Source of the DNA: B8-G4 sp033720735
Lineage (GTDB): Bacteria > Bacteroidota > Bacteroidia > Chitinophagales > Saprospiraceae
Assembly: GCA_033720735.1 (NCBI GenBank)
Contig: JAWWBX010000091.1
Coordinates: 1 to 13,725 of the forward strand
Direction: 5' to 3'
DNA length: 13,725 bases
Position 1 is the first letter of the stretch. The number at the start of each line of letters is the position of its first letter. Below are positions 6,741 to 13,228 of the stretch, in pieces. A model generated the notes under the pieces. That model saw only the letters and a list, made by a program, of their open reading frames with translations. It had not been told where the DNA came from and did not search any database. The position numbers were made by a program, and so were the translations under genes.

Positions 6741-7208
6741 CTAAAAAACAACCGAGAATTCCCGCTTGTCAAACGGATTGAGGGCGGTACCCTTGACCTC
6801 GGCTTCTGCCTCAAGGCGATACACAGAGCGGACACCTTTCAGGAGCTTGGCTGTCTTGGCGATCCCTTTGAAGACAAAGTTCTTGCGCTCAAAATTGTCG
6901 ATATCTGACAGGGCCAGGTCAAACGGCAGGCTGAAGTCGACCTCGATCGTCTCGTGGGCAGGTACCGCGATCTCCTGCTCCAGCGCGATCTCGCCCAGGG
7001 TGTATTCGTCGACGAGTTTGTTCTTGCGGCGCCCGCGCTTGTAGCGCTCGATCATACGCACCTTGATCGATTTGACGACCTGATCGTGCATGGAATAAAA
7101 ACGAATGGTCCCCTCGACACTCCCCTGCTCTGCCGGGACTTCCTCCGGGATCTGCAGCTCCACTTTGACGCCTTCGATCCCGAGCCAGCGTTTGACTTTT
7201 CCGAACAT
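6741..7208 (-). CDS. Spo0M/arrestin-like protein
   Basis: A 155-aa cytosolic protein, mostly beta-strand, resembling the Spo0M (SpoOM) family with an arrestin-like sandwich. It begins MFGKVKRWLGIEGVKVELQI, continues with PAEQGSVEGTIRFYSMHDQV and IKVRMIERYKRGRRKNK, and then has the family-like stretch EIALEQEIAVPAHETIEVDF. It is much shorter than Bacillus Spo0M (about 250 aa), so it corresponds to roughly the N-terminal half or a single-unit version. Family members in non-sporulating bacteria have no settled function; scaffolding or stress roles have been suggested. It lies 39 bp after the upstream minus-strand gene with no terminator between, so co-transcription with the Fe-S cluster genes is plausible. 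The stop codon TAG is formed by the first bases next to the 8-bp tandem array. The family assignment is moderate; protein existence is well supported. Confidence 0.75.
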   Translation of the reverse strand: MFGKVKRWLGIEGVKVELQIPEEVPAEQGSVEGTIRFYSMHDQVVKSIKVRMIERYKRGRRKNKLVDEYTLGEIALEQEIAVPAHETIEVDFSLPFDLALSDIDNFERKNFVFKGIAKTAKLLKGVRSVYRLEAEAEVKGTALNPFDKREFSVVF

Positions 7209-7247
7209 AGTCAGTGATTGCGCGTAACGAGGTATTCAACTGTGATT

Positions 7248-7751
7248 TCAGACAAATCGTTTCATCCAGCTTTCGCCCAGCGGCACCAGCCATCTCTGAG
7301 TAAAATCCCCCTTGGTCCGCACCAGATTGTCAAACATCAAAGTGGTATCTGTGACTTCGCCGTTCTGGTAGGCCGTTGGCAGGTGATCCTTGTGTACACT
7401 GTGCACCGCACCATCGCTGTCCAGGTAGGTAAAATGCAAACGATCCATGAAGTCGATCGCCAGTTGTTCACCAAGCTGCTGTACGAATCTGACTGATGTG
7501 TCGATCGAGCAACCACTTGCACCAGCCTGCGTTTCATCCGCCACCAGCACGAGAAAGCGGTCATACAACAGATCGCCGTAAGCTTTCAATTGATGATTGT
7601 GACTTGTCCAGCGGGTCGCAAAATCTGCAACCACGCGGCGTACCGCATCCCGCTTGTCGGCCGGAACGGCCTTGTGACCCTGGTAGACCCAGACGCGTGA
7701 TTCCGATGCAAAGGTGTTGATCGCCTCCATGTCAGATACAACAGCGTTCAT
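7248..7751 (-). CDS. Small conserved Bacteroidota protein (family often mislabelled 'ABC transporter ATPase')
   Basis: A 167-aa soluble protein matching, from memory, a family common in Bacteroidota that databases often name 'ABC transporter ATPase'. It shows SRVWVYQG near residues 18-25, a Trp/His helix (FATRWTSHNHQLKAYG), RFLVLVAD, the conserved GCSIDTSVRFVQQLG with Cys81, and DFMDRLHFTY. It ends FDNLVRTKGDFTQRWLVPL followed by GESWMKRFV. It has no Walker A, signature or Walker B motif and is too short for an ABC ATPase, so the label is unsupported. Its ATG overlaps the stop of the CCG-domain gene (ATGA at 7748-7751), which indicates translational coupling to the Fe-S pair and a possible link to that complex. 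The function is unknown; the invariant-looking Cys and the Trp/His residues are the features to note. Confidence 0.82.
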   Translation of the reverse strand: MNAVVSDMEAINTFASESRVWVYQGHKAVPADKRDAVRRVVADFATRWTSHNHQLKAYGDLLYDRFLVLVADETQAGASGCSIDTSVRFVQQLGEQLAIDFMDRLHFTYLDSDGAVHSVHKDHLPTAYQNGEVTDTTLMFDNLVRTKGDFTQRWLVPLGESWMKRFV

Positions 7752-8545
7752 GCCAGCTGGTTGAGAATGAGTTCCGAAATATCATAGACCATGACGTCCT
7801 CCCGCTCCATTTCCTTGATCCCGTCCTGCAGCATGGTGATGCAGAAGGGACAGTTGGCCGCGACAATGCCGGCACCTGTTGCGACGGCCTCTTCGACGCG
7901 CTCGGTATTGATGCGTTTGTCGCCCGGCTCGTCTTCCTTGAACATCTGGGCACCACCGGCACCACAGCACAGGCCATTCGATTTGCAGCGCGGCATTTCA
8001 GCAAGGTCGGCGCGCAGGGCCTGCAGTACCGAGCGCGGTGCCTGGTACTCTTCGTTGACCCGGCCCAGGTAGCACGAGTCGTGATAGGTAACCGTCTGAC
8101 CGTCGGCGGGCGCTAACTGCAGTCGTCCCTCCTTGATCAGGTTGTCCAGCAGCATCGTGTGATGCACGACCTCGTAGTGACCTCCCAGTTCCGGGTATTC
8201 ATTGCGCAGTGTATTGAAGCAATGCGGACATGTCGTAACGATGCGCGTTACGCCGTAGCCATTGAGTGTCTCGATATTCTGGTGTGCGAGCATCTGGAAC
8301 AGGAATTCGTTGCCCGCACGCCGGGCGGGATCGCCTGTACAGCTCTCCTCATTGCCGAGGATGGCAAAGGAGATGCCGGCCCTGGTCAATAATTCAGCGA
8401 ATGCCCGCGACACCCGCTGGGCGCGCGCATCGAAGCTTCCGGCGCATCCCACCCAAAACAGGATCTCGGGTACCTCGCCTCGAGCCTGCATTTCCGCCAT
8501 GGTCGCAATCTTCATGTGCACGCTATTCGGTTGATCATGTTTCAT
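7748..8545 (-). CDS. CCG-domain (Fe-S) oxidoreductase subunit, HdrB/HdrD-C-terminal-like
   Basis: A 265-aa cytoplasmic protein with two cysteine-rich CCG domains, the modules that hold the non-cubane 4Fe-4S clusters of heterodisulfide reductase and related (Fe-S) oxidoreductases such as LutA/GlpC. Domain 1 shows VGCAGSFD (Cys34), ESCTGDPARRAG (Cys69) and TTCPHC (Cys106, Cys109). Domain 2 shows YHDSCYLGR (Cys158), GLCCGAGGAQMF (Cys193-Cys194) and ANCPFC (Cys232, Cys235). All expected ligands are present. It overlaps the membrane Fe-S gene upstream by 11 bp, and the two probably form one electron-transfer complex; together they equal a HdrD/GlpC-like chain split in two. ATG8545 follows GGAAGAGA, a possible ribosome site; ATG8515 (MKIATMAEM) is an alternative that matches the usual N-terminus of this family. 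The electron acceptor is unknown. Confidence 0.9.
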   Translation of the reverse strand: MKHDQPNSVHMKIATMAEMQARGEVPEILFWVGCAGSFDARAQRVSRAFAELLTRAGISFAILGNEESCTGDPARRAGNEFLFQMLAHQNIETLNGYGVTRIVTTCPHCFNTLRNEYPELGGHYEVVHHTMLLDNLIKEGRLQLAPADGQTVTYHDSCYLGRVNEEYQAPRSVLQALRADLAEMPRCKSNGLCCGAGGAQMFKEDEPGDKRINTERVEEAVATGAGIVAANCPFCITMLQDGIKEMEREDVMVYDISELILNQLA

Positions 8546-9899
8546 TCTCTTCCGTCCAGGCCTCCCGCTCCTCCTGCATTTGCCACACCGAGCCAGTATT
8601 CTCCAGGCTGGTGAACATGGGCGTCCAGTCTGGCGGACCCTGCGATAGGGTCAGGATCTCATATCGGCGCATTGCCAGGATGGGACGCAGCGGATCGATC
8701 AGCACAGGACATGCCTCCACACACGCATTGCACGTGGTGCAGGCATGCAGCTCTTCCGGAGTCGTCAGGTCGAACAGGCTGCGGCCGTCGTCGAAGTTAT
8801 CGGCAGTCAGACGGGCACCTTCTCCCCTTGCCTCTTCACGTATGAATTCCGGGTTACCAGACTCCAGTTTTTGCGATACCTCCTCAACGCGGTCGCGAAT
8901 GTCCATCATGACCTTCCGCGGAGAAAGCTTCTTGCCGGTAAGGTTAGCCGGGCAAACTGCTGTACATCGCCCGCACTCTGTGCAAGTGTATGCATCAAGC
9001 AGCGTCTTCCAACTGAGGTCGAAGACATCTTTCGCCCCGAATTCCGGGAGATCATCGTCAGCCATAGGCTCCGTCTCCGCTGCCAGCCCCAGCATCGAGC
9101 GTACTTCCTGCTGGATCTCCGGCATGTTGTCCATCTGCCCACGGGACCGCAGCCGTGCAAAGTAGGTATTGGGAAATGCCAGCAATATGTGCAGGTGCTT
9201 GGAGCGCGGGAGGTAGTTGAGGAATCCCAGCACCACCAGATAATGCAGCCACCAGCCACTGCGCTCCACCGCCACAAGCGTATCTGCCGGCAGATTGCCG
9301 AAGAGCGCCGGCCCGACCTGACTGCTCAGCAAGAACTGCCCGGTGGCATGATAGTCATCGGGGCGCATTCCCTGTAAAACGATATCTGCGCTGTTCATGG
9401 AAAAAATACCGATGATGAGCAACACTTCCCCGATCAGAATAAGGTTGGCGTCCAGCACCGGCCATGATGTCATTTCAGGCTTTCTGAAACGCGGAATGCG
9501 CAAGAGGTTGCGCCGTGCCAGGAAGATCACCGTGGCGATCAGCGCAAGTAAGGAGAGGACTTCGATCGTGCTGATGACAAACGTGTAAAACCCGCCCAGC
9601 GATCCGGCAAAGATGCGGTGCCGGCCGGTGAAGCCGTCCACCATGATCTCAATGAGTTCAATCTGGGTGATCACAAAAGCCACGTAGATGAACAGGTGGA
9701 AAATGGCGGGCAACCAGTTCTTGAACATCTTCTGCTGCCCGAAGGCCACGAGGAGCACATTGCGCCATCGTTGACCGGCATCACCGCCGATCTCCTCTTC
9801 TTGTCCAAGCTGGATGTTGCGCCAGATCCTGCGGTATTGCCTCACCGCCCACCAGCCAGCAGCCAGGGTGACAATGATGAATATGACCTGTTGGACCAC
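8535..9899 (-). CDS. Membrane-anchored 4Fe-4S oxidoreductase (HdrD/GlpC N-terminal-like)
   Basis: A 454-aa inner-membrane protein. The N-terminal half has about five hydrophobic segments (VIFIIVTLAAGWWAV at the start, WLPAIFHLFIYVAFVI, FYTFVISTIEVLSLLALIA, LILIGEVLLIIGIF and WWLHYLVVLGFL), in the style of a nitrate-reductase-gamma/HdrE-like membrane domain. The C-terminal half is a bacterial ferredoxin-type domain with two 4Fe-4S motifs: CTECGRCTAVCP (Cys306, 309, 312, 316) and CTTCNACVEACP (Cys387, 390, 393, 397). With the next gene, which overlaps by 11 bp, it should pass electrons between the quinone pool and a soluble partner; the direction and substrate are not evident. The start is GTG (complement of 9897-9899): the frame has a stop codon at 9909-9911 just upstream and no earlier start. 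Related genes occur widely in Bacteroidota without a confirmed role. Confidence 0.9.
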   Translation of the reverse strand: MVQQVIFIIVTLAAGWWAVRQYRRIWRNIQLGQEEEIGGDAGQRWRNVLLVAFGQQKMFKNWLPAIFHLFIYVAFVITQIELIEIMVDGFTGRHRIFAGSLGGFYTFVISTIEVLSLLALIATVIFLARRNLLRIPRFRKPEMTSWPVLDANLILIGEVLLIIGIFSMNSADIVLQGMRPDDYHATGQFLLSSQVGPALFGNLPADTLVAVERSGWWLHYLVVLGFLNYLPRSKHLHILLAFPNTYFARLRSRGQMDNMPEIQQEVRSMLGLAAETEPMADDDLPEFGAKDVFDLSWKTLLDAYTCTECGRCTAVCPANLTGKKLSPRKVMMDIRDRVEEVSQKLESGNPEFIREEARGEGARLTADNFDDGRSLFDLTTPEELHACTTCNACVEACPVLIDPLRPILAMRRYEILTLSQGPPDWTPMFTSLENTGSVWQMQEEREAWTEENET

Positions 9900-9909
9900 C
9901 GGGGAATAT

Positions 9910-9930
9910 TAACTTTGAGCGACTAAGATA
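9910..9930. promoter_or_regulatory. Divergent promoter region with opposed -7-like boxes
   Basis: The 71-bp gap 9900-9970 separates divergent genes. TAACTTTG at 9910-9917 (+) exactly matches the Bacteroidota -7 consensus TAnnTTTG and would give a leader of about 45 nt for the phosphoribosyltransferase gene. On the minus strand, TATCTTAG (complement of 9923-9930) is a weaker -7 box for the Fe-S cluster genes. Good -33 boxes at standard spacing are missing for both. The two boxes are only 5 bp apart, so the promoters would overlap and could compete for polymerase. Confidence 0.4.
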
Positions 9931-9970
9931 GTGATCTCGTGCACAGCCGATTTCGCCAAACCGTGTCGAC

Positions 9971-10465
9971 ATGAAAATCCTGGACAAACAACAAATCAAG
10001 GAGAAGATCAAGCGTCTCGCCATCGAGATCCTGGAGAACAACTTCGATGAAAAACGCATCATCCTGGGTGGCATCAACAACAATGGCATGACCTTCGCGC
10101 GGTTGCTGCGCAAGGAATTGAAGGCCATCGCGCACCAGGAGATCATCCTGACCCAGATCAAACTCAATCCCGCCAATCCGTTATCGCAGGAAGTGACCAT
10201 CGGCATGCCCATCAAAGCCCTGGCCGACAGCTCCCTCATCATTGTGGACGATGTCGCCAATACGGGCCGCACGATCTTCTACGCCGTCAAGCCGCTGCTG
10301 GAGACACTCCCCCGCAAAGTCCGCGTGGCCGTGCTGGTGGATCGCAAGCACAAATCTTTTCCCATCCACGTCGACTACGTCGGGCTGTCACTGGCGACCA
10401 CCCTCAAGGAAGATATCGATGTCAACATCCGGGATACCAAAGACTGGTCGGTCTCGCTGAATTGA
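9971..10465 (+). CDS. PyrR-like phosphoribosyltransferase
   Basis: A 164-aa cytosolic type I phosphoribosyltransferase. The PRPP-binding loop is IIVDDVANTGRTI (Asp93, Asp94, Thr98, Gly99, Thr101). The later VLVDRKHKSFPIHVDYVG (residues 121-138) resembles the DRGHRELPI region of PyrR, the bifunctional pyrimidine-operon attenuator and uracil phosphoribosyltransferase. The N-terminal helix and the GGINNNGMTFARLL segment (33-46) fit the same fold. The length is slightly below typical PyrR (about 180 aa). No pyrimidine biosynthesis genes or PyrR-binding leader RNA are seen nearby, so an enzymatic salvage role or another phosphoribosyltransferase substrate is equally possible. It is transcribed alone, between a divergent gene cluster and a convergent patatin gene. 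The TGA stop is directly followed by a perfect palindrome. The fold call is secure; the PyrR label is moderate. Confidence 0.85.
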   Translation: MKILDKQQIKEKIKRLAIEILENNFDEKRIILGGINNNGMTFARLLRKELKAIAHQEIILTQIKLNPANPLSQEVTIGMPIKALADSSLIIVDDVANTGRTIFYAVKPLLETLPRKVRVAVLVDRKHKSFPIHVDYVGLSLATTLKEDIDVNIRDTKDWSVSLN

Positions 10466-10504
10466 GCGAGACTTTCGAAGTCTCGAGACTTCGAAAGTCT
10501 CGCT
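10465..10504. repeat. Perfect 40-bp palindrome between convergent stop codons
   Basis: Bases 10465-10504 form a perfect inverted repeat with no spacer, centred at 10484/10485. Each half is also a hairpin: GAGACTT-TCG-AAGTCTC at 10468-10484 and GAGACTT-CGA-AAGTCTC at 10485-10501, and these two are reverse complements of each other. The plus-strand gene's TGA occupies 10463-10465 and the minus-strand gene's TAG occupies 10503-10505, so the palindrome fills the gap and shares bases with both stops. There is no T-run, so it is not a standard intrinsic terminator. It may act as a bidirectional mRNA 3'-end or terminator structure, or be a dispersed palindromic (REP-like) element. Confidence 0.93.
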
Positions 10505-11294
10505 ACGATTGCGCAGTTTCACTCACTCCGGCCAGGAGTTCCTTGATCCCGTCGATATGTTCCAGGGTCTCTTCGTAGCCGATCTCATACATCTTGTCAA
10601 TTTGCCGGAAATTGAAGCGGCTGTAGTCCTGAATGGCATCAGGTTCGATCACCAGATCGCAAAACTGCAATTGCGGCTTGATATTGTTCAGGGCGGCGAG
10701 GTCAAAACAGCGCGAACCAATGCCGATCACCGATTTCATGTCGTCATGAGACAGCTCCAGACGCGGCACCAGATTGATCCCGACGAGTACGTCACAATGT
10801 GGACGGATCGATTCGGCCGGCAGGTTTTGCAACAGGCCTCCATCGACGTACAGCTGCCCGCCGATCTCAACCGGCTCAAACAGGATCGGGATCGAGCACG
10901 AAGCCACGATCAGATCGATGAGCGGCCCTTCAGACCAGCTCTCCGGTTTGCCGGAATTGAGATTTGCCACCGTGACGTAAAACGGCTTCTTCAGGACATG
11001 AAAGTCATTCTGCGGTAAATAGCGGCGCAGTTGCTTCTGCAGAAAGGAGTGCCTGACGAACCCCTTGTTGGGGATCTTGAACGCGAAAATGCGAATCAGG
11101 TTGCGGTGATGTGCAAACCCCTTGATCTCATGCGGTTCGTAGCCGTAAGCGTACAGCGCTCCGACCACCGACCCGGCACTGGTCCCGGCGATCACATCCG
11201 GGTGGATATCGTGCTCGGCCAGCGCCTGCAAGGCGCCGACGTGCACCATGCCTCGTGTGCCACCCCCTGAAAGTGCAATCCCTAGTTTCCTCAT
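10503..11294 (-). CDS. Patatin-like phospholipase (RssA/NTE type)
   Basis: A 263-aa patatin-family serine lipid hydrolase, predicted cytosolic with no signal peptide. The N-terminal ALSGGGTRGMVHVGAL supplies the oxyanion hole (GGGTRG, residues 10-15). The nucleophile elbow is GTSAGS with Ser39, and the second member of the Ser-Asp dyad is Asp151 in YVDGGLLQNLP. All catalytic parts are intact. The size and layout match the short bacterial 'patatin-like/NTE family' proteins (RssA, YlbK-like), whose natural substrates are mostly unknown but which can cleave acyl chains from phospholipids or lysophospholipids. It lies 44 bp downstream of the copper-domain gene on the same strand with no visible terminator between, so read-through is possible. 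ATG11294 sits at the expected distance from the family motif. Its stop shares bases with the 40-bp palindrome. Confidence 0.93.
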   Translation of the reverse strand: MRKLGIALSGGGTRGMVHVGALQALAEHDIHPDVIAGTSAGSVVGALYAYGYEPHEIKGFAHHRNLIRIFAFKIPNKGFVRHSFLQKQLRRYLPQNDFHVLKKPFYVTVANLNSGKPESWSEGPLIDLIVASCSIPILFEPVEIGGQLYVDGGLLQNLPAESIRPHCDVLVGINLVPRLELSHDDMKSVIGIGSRCFDLAALNNIKPQLQFCDLVIEPDAIQDYSRFNFRQIDKMYEIGYEETLEHIDGIKELLAGVSETAQS

Positions 11295-11338
11295 GACGTC
11301 CTATACAACGTCGAACGTACTGTCAGCGTTTTACCGCA

Positions 11339-13084
11339 CTAGAGTTTTATGAGGCGCCCCGTCCATACACCTTGTTCAGTGATCACCTGTGCTACGTACG
11401 TACCGGGCAGCATGGCGCCCAGTGGCAGCTCCGCGCGGCGCCCGTCGATCGTCGTCACCAGTTGTCCACGGAGGTCGAAGACCCGTACTTCCTGCATTGG
11501 CAAATCACTCCTGACGGAAACGAGATCGCCTGCCGGATTGGGAAACATTTCCACCGCACTTGCTGGCAACTGAACCGCCGACAAGGTTTCTTCGATATCA
11601 CCCGGGCCGCGTGGCAGCAGCTGATAGCCGTCGGTATAGGGCTCACTCGAGTCGAACTGCCCTCCCAGCCCGTTGACCGAGATGACCTTGCCTTCGTAGG
11701 GCGCGTCGGCAAAGACGTCGGAATCAAGCCGTACGACATAATTGCCGTTGCTGTTGCTGCCAAAAATATTCCAGCCTGAGCCTCCTGTCTGAATAATGCT
11801 GTCCACCATGACGTCCTCGATCCGGATGAACTTGCCTTCCGTTTCTTCGCTGAGCGGAACGGTGACCAGGACCGGGTCTGTCAGCGGGTTACCGATCGAG
11901 TTGACCGTGACCGCCTTGGCAACGGTCAACTGTGTCAGGCCATTGAACTGGGTGATCGTACCTGCCACGGATACTTCATCCCCCTCGAAGACCTCGTAGC
12001 AGTCGGCCGCATCCTTGAATATGGTGATCCCGTCGCCCTGCTGGTCGATGATATTGAACAACAGGCCCGGCGGTCGGAGATTGGCACCATAGACAACCCC
12101 GGTGAGCGTGACCGGCTGTCCGAGTGACAAGGCAATGCCGTTGGCATCTTCATCGGTCACGTTGCCGATCGCATCCGCAAAGTAGATCGGTTCGTCCGGA
12201 TCCACCACCGTGATCGTCCCGAACATGTCAAAATCTGTATGCGGATCACATTGGTAGTCATAGAAGCCGGCGAGATTGAAGGTGACATCAAAATCCCATG
12301 GGCCATCCTCCGCGGCGCCACTGAAAAACCCGAAAGGATTACAGGGATAATCGTTCAGGCTGCCGTTGACATTGTGTTCGGTATTCGCCTCGACATTGGT
12401 GAAGCGCACAGTCTGACCGATCTCGATGGTCAGATCGCGTGGCGTAAATGCCAGATTTTGCAGGATGACAGTGGCGTCAGGACCGCCTCCTCCGGTGGTG
12501 TCGGTGTAGGTTTGGAACGGTACCGGATTGGCGGCGGTGGCATTGGTCGTCTCTCCATCCAGCGCATCGACCCCGCTGAAGTTCCAGTTGTTGAGCACAA
12601 AGGTGCTGCCATCAGGACCAGTCATCGGCTTGCGGGCAGCCCAGCCGTCGAGATACTCCCATGGCTGGCCGGTGCCATCGGTATTGATGTCTCCAAAAAC
12701 ATCAATGACCGTCCCGTTGTAAAACAATTCGATGGCATCATCCCCATTAATGGCCATGGCATTGGGGGTGCCTTCGGTCACGTAGTCCGCGTTGAACCCG
12801 AAGAAGTCGGCAAACCCCGCACTGTCGGAGCTCACGTACAGGTAAGATCCGGCAGGTGCTACGCCTGCTGGAAACTGGTACTCAATACTGTCCGACCCCC
12901 CCCCGTTGTTGGCACCTCCGATGCCGAGCAGGGACAGGTCAATTTCATCAATACAGTACAACTCCACCCCCTTGGGCAATCCGCCAGACAGTGGTCCGTC
13001 GAATACGCAGGTAATGACAATATCCTGCGCCAGGGCGAAGGTCGCGCACAGGGCAAGAACAAGACTGGTAAGAAGCTTTTTCAT
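11339..13084 (-). CDS. T9SS-secreted protein with lamin-tail-like, plastocyanin-type copper and OB-fold-like domains
   Basis: A 581-aa secreted protein. ATG13084 is preferred because it opens a clean signal peptide (MKKLLTSLVLALCATFALAQ, cut before Asp21); the longer frame to 13195 crosses an intergenic terminator. About residues 20-205 look like a lamin-tail-type domain (KGVELYCIDEIDLSLLGIG, FFGFNADYV, NGDDAIELFYNG, IDVFGDINTDG). About 207-300 is a cupredoxin: His237 in TEHNVNG and the loop CDPHTDFDM give Cys279, His282 and Met287, the full type 1 copper ligand set with plastocyanin spacing. About 303-500 resembles OB-fold domains found in extracellular nucleases (VTLTGVVYGANLRPPGLLFN, DEVSVAGTITQFNG, KFIRIEDVMVDS). 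The end, from VEMFPNPAGD, is a T9SS sorting domain. No nuclease or other catalytic site is visible. It should reach the outer membrane or medium and could bind copper or transfer electrons. Domain names other than the cupredoxin and the sorting tail are tentative. Confidence 0.88.
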   Translation of the reverse strand: MKKLLTSLVLALCATFALAQDIVITCVFDGPLSGGLPKGVELYCIDEIDLSLLGIGGANNGGGSDSIEYQFPAGVAPAGSYLYVSSDSAGFADFFGFNADYVTEGTPNAMAINGDDAIELFYNGTVIDVFGDINTDGTGQPWEYLDGWAARKPMTGPDGSTFVLNNWNFSGVDALDGETTNATAANPVPFQTYTDTTGGGGPDATVILQNLAFTPRDLTIEIGQTVRFTNVEANTEHNVNGSLNDYPCNPFGFFSGAAEDGPWDFDVTFNLAGFYDYQCDPHTDFDMFGTITVVDPDEPIYFADAIGNVTDEDANGIALSLGQPVTLTGVVYGANLRPPGLLFNIIDQQGDGITIFKDAADCYEVFEGDEVSVAGTITQFNGLTQLTVAKAVTVNSIGNPLTDPVLVTVPLSEETEGKFIRIEDVMVDSIIQTGGSGWNIFGSNSNGNYVVRLDSDVFADAPYEGKVISVNGLGGQFDSSEPYTDGYQLLPRGPGDIEETLSAVQLPASAVEMFPNPAGDLVSVRSDLPMQEVRVFDLRGQLVTTIDGRRAELPLGAMLPGTYVAQVITEQGVWTGRLIKL

Positions 13085-13129
13085 GGAAAAAGGAATTAGT
13101 GTGAATGAGTTTATGTGTCCCTTTAAAGA

Positions 13130-13163
13130 TAAAAAAATAGCCGCTCCGGAAATCCGGAGCGGC
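13130..13163 (-). terminator. Intrinsic terminator of the TonB-dependent receptor gene
   Basis: GCCGCTCCGGA (13140-13150) and TCCGGAGCGGC (13153-13163) form an 11-bp perfect GC-rich stem around AA (in practice a 9-10 bp stem with a tetraloop-size turn). On the minus strand it is followed by TA and then seven T residues (complement of 13131-13137), a strong intrinsic terminator for the receptor gene that stops at 13229. It also separates that gene from the copper-domain gene beginning at 13084. Confidence 0.9.
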
Positions 13164-13177
13164 CTCTTTATAAAGAG
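13164..13177. repeat. 14-bp AT-rich palindrome beside the terminator
   Basis: CTCTTTATAAAGAG is a perfect 14-bp palindrome directly adjoining the terminator stem on the receptor-gene side. It may be a second small hairpin in the receptor mRNA 3' end or an operator-like site; no function can be assigned. Confidence 0.5.
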
Positions 13178-13228
13178 TGGGTATGATCGCGCCAAAACGC
13201 AATCACGTCTTAAAGGTAACCCGATCTC

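Noticed and set aside
6145..6741. Minus-strand open frame reading through the tandem arrays (Pro-Gln-Cys-Pro-Ser-Ala repeats)
   Set aside because: The repetitive N-terminus is just the translated 8-bp array and the rest is antisense to the TPR lipoprotein.
6644..6743. Possible CRISPR array
   Set aside because: Units are 7-8 bp and contiguous with no unique spacers; no cas genes are nearby.
7248..7751. ABC transporter ATPase
   Set aside because: No Walker A, Walker B or signature motif, and only 167 aa; the common database name appears to be a mislabel.
8266..9165. 299-codon plus-strand open frame across the Fe-S genes
   Set aside because: Ser/Arg/Pro-rich translation antisense to two genes with intact cluster ligands; no recognisable domain.
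12239..13099. 286-codon plus-strand open frame across the copper-domain gene
   Set aside because: Antisense shadow of a gene with a signal peptide, copper site and sorting tail; no independent coding signs.
13085..13195. 37-residue N-terminal extension of the copper-domain protein
   Set aside because: It would be translated through an intrinsic terminator and places the clear signal peptide internally; ATG13084 is the sensible start.
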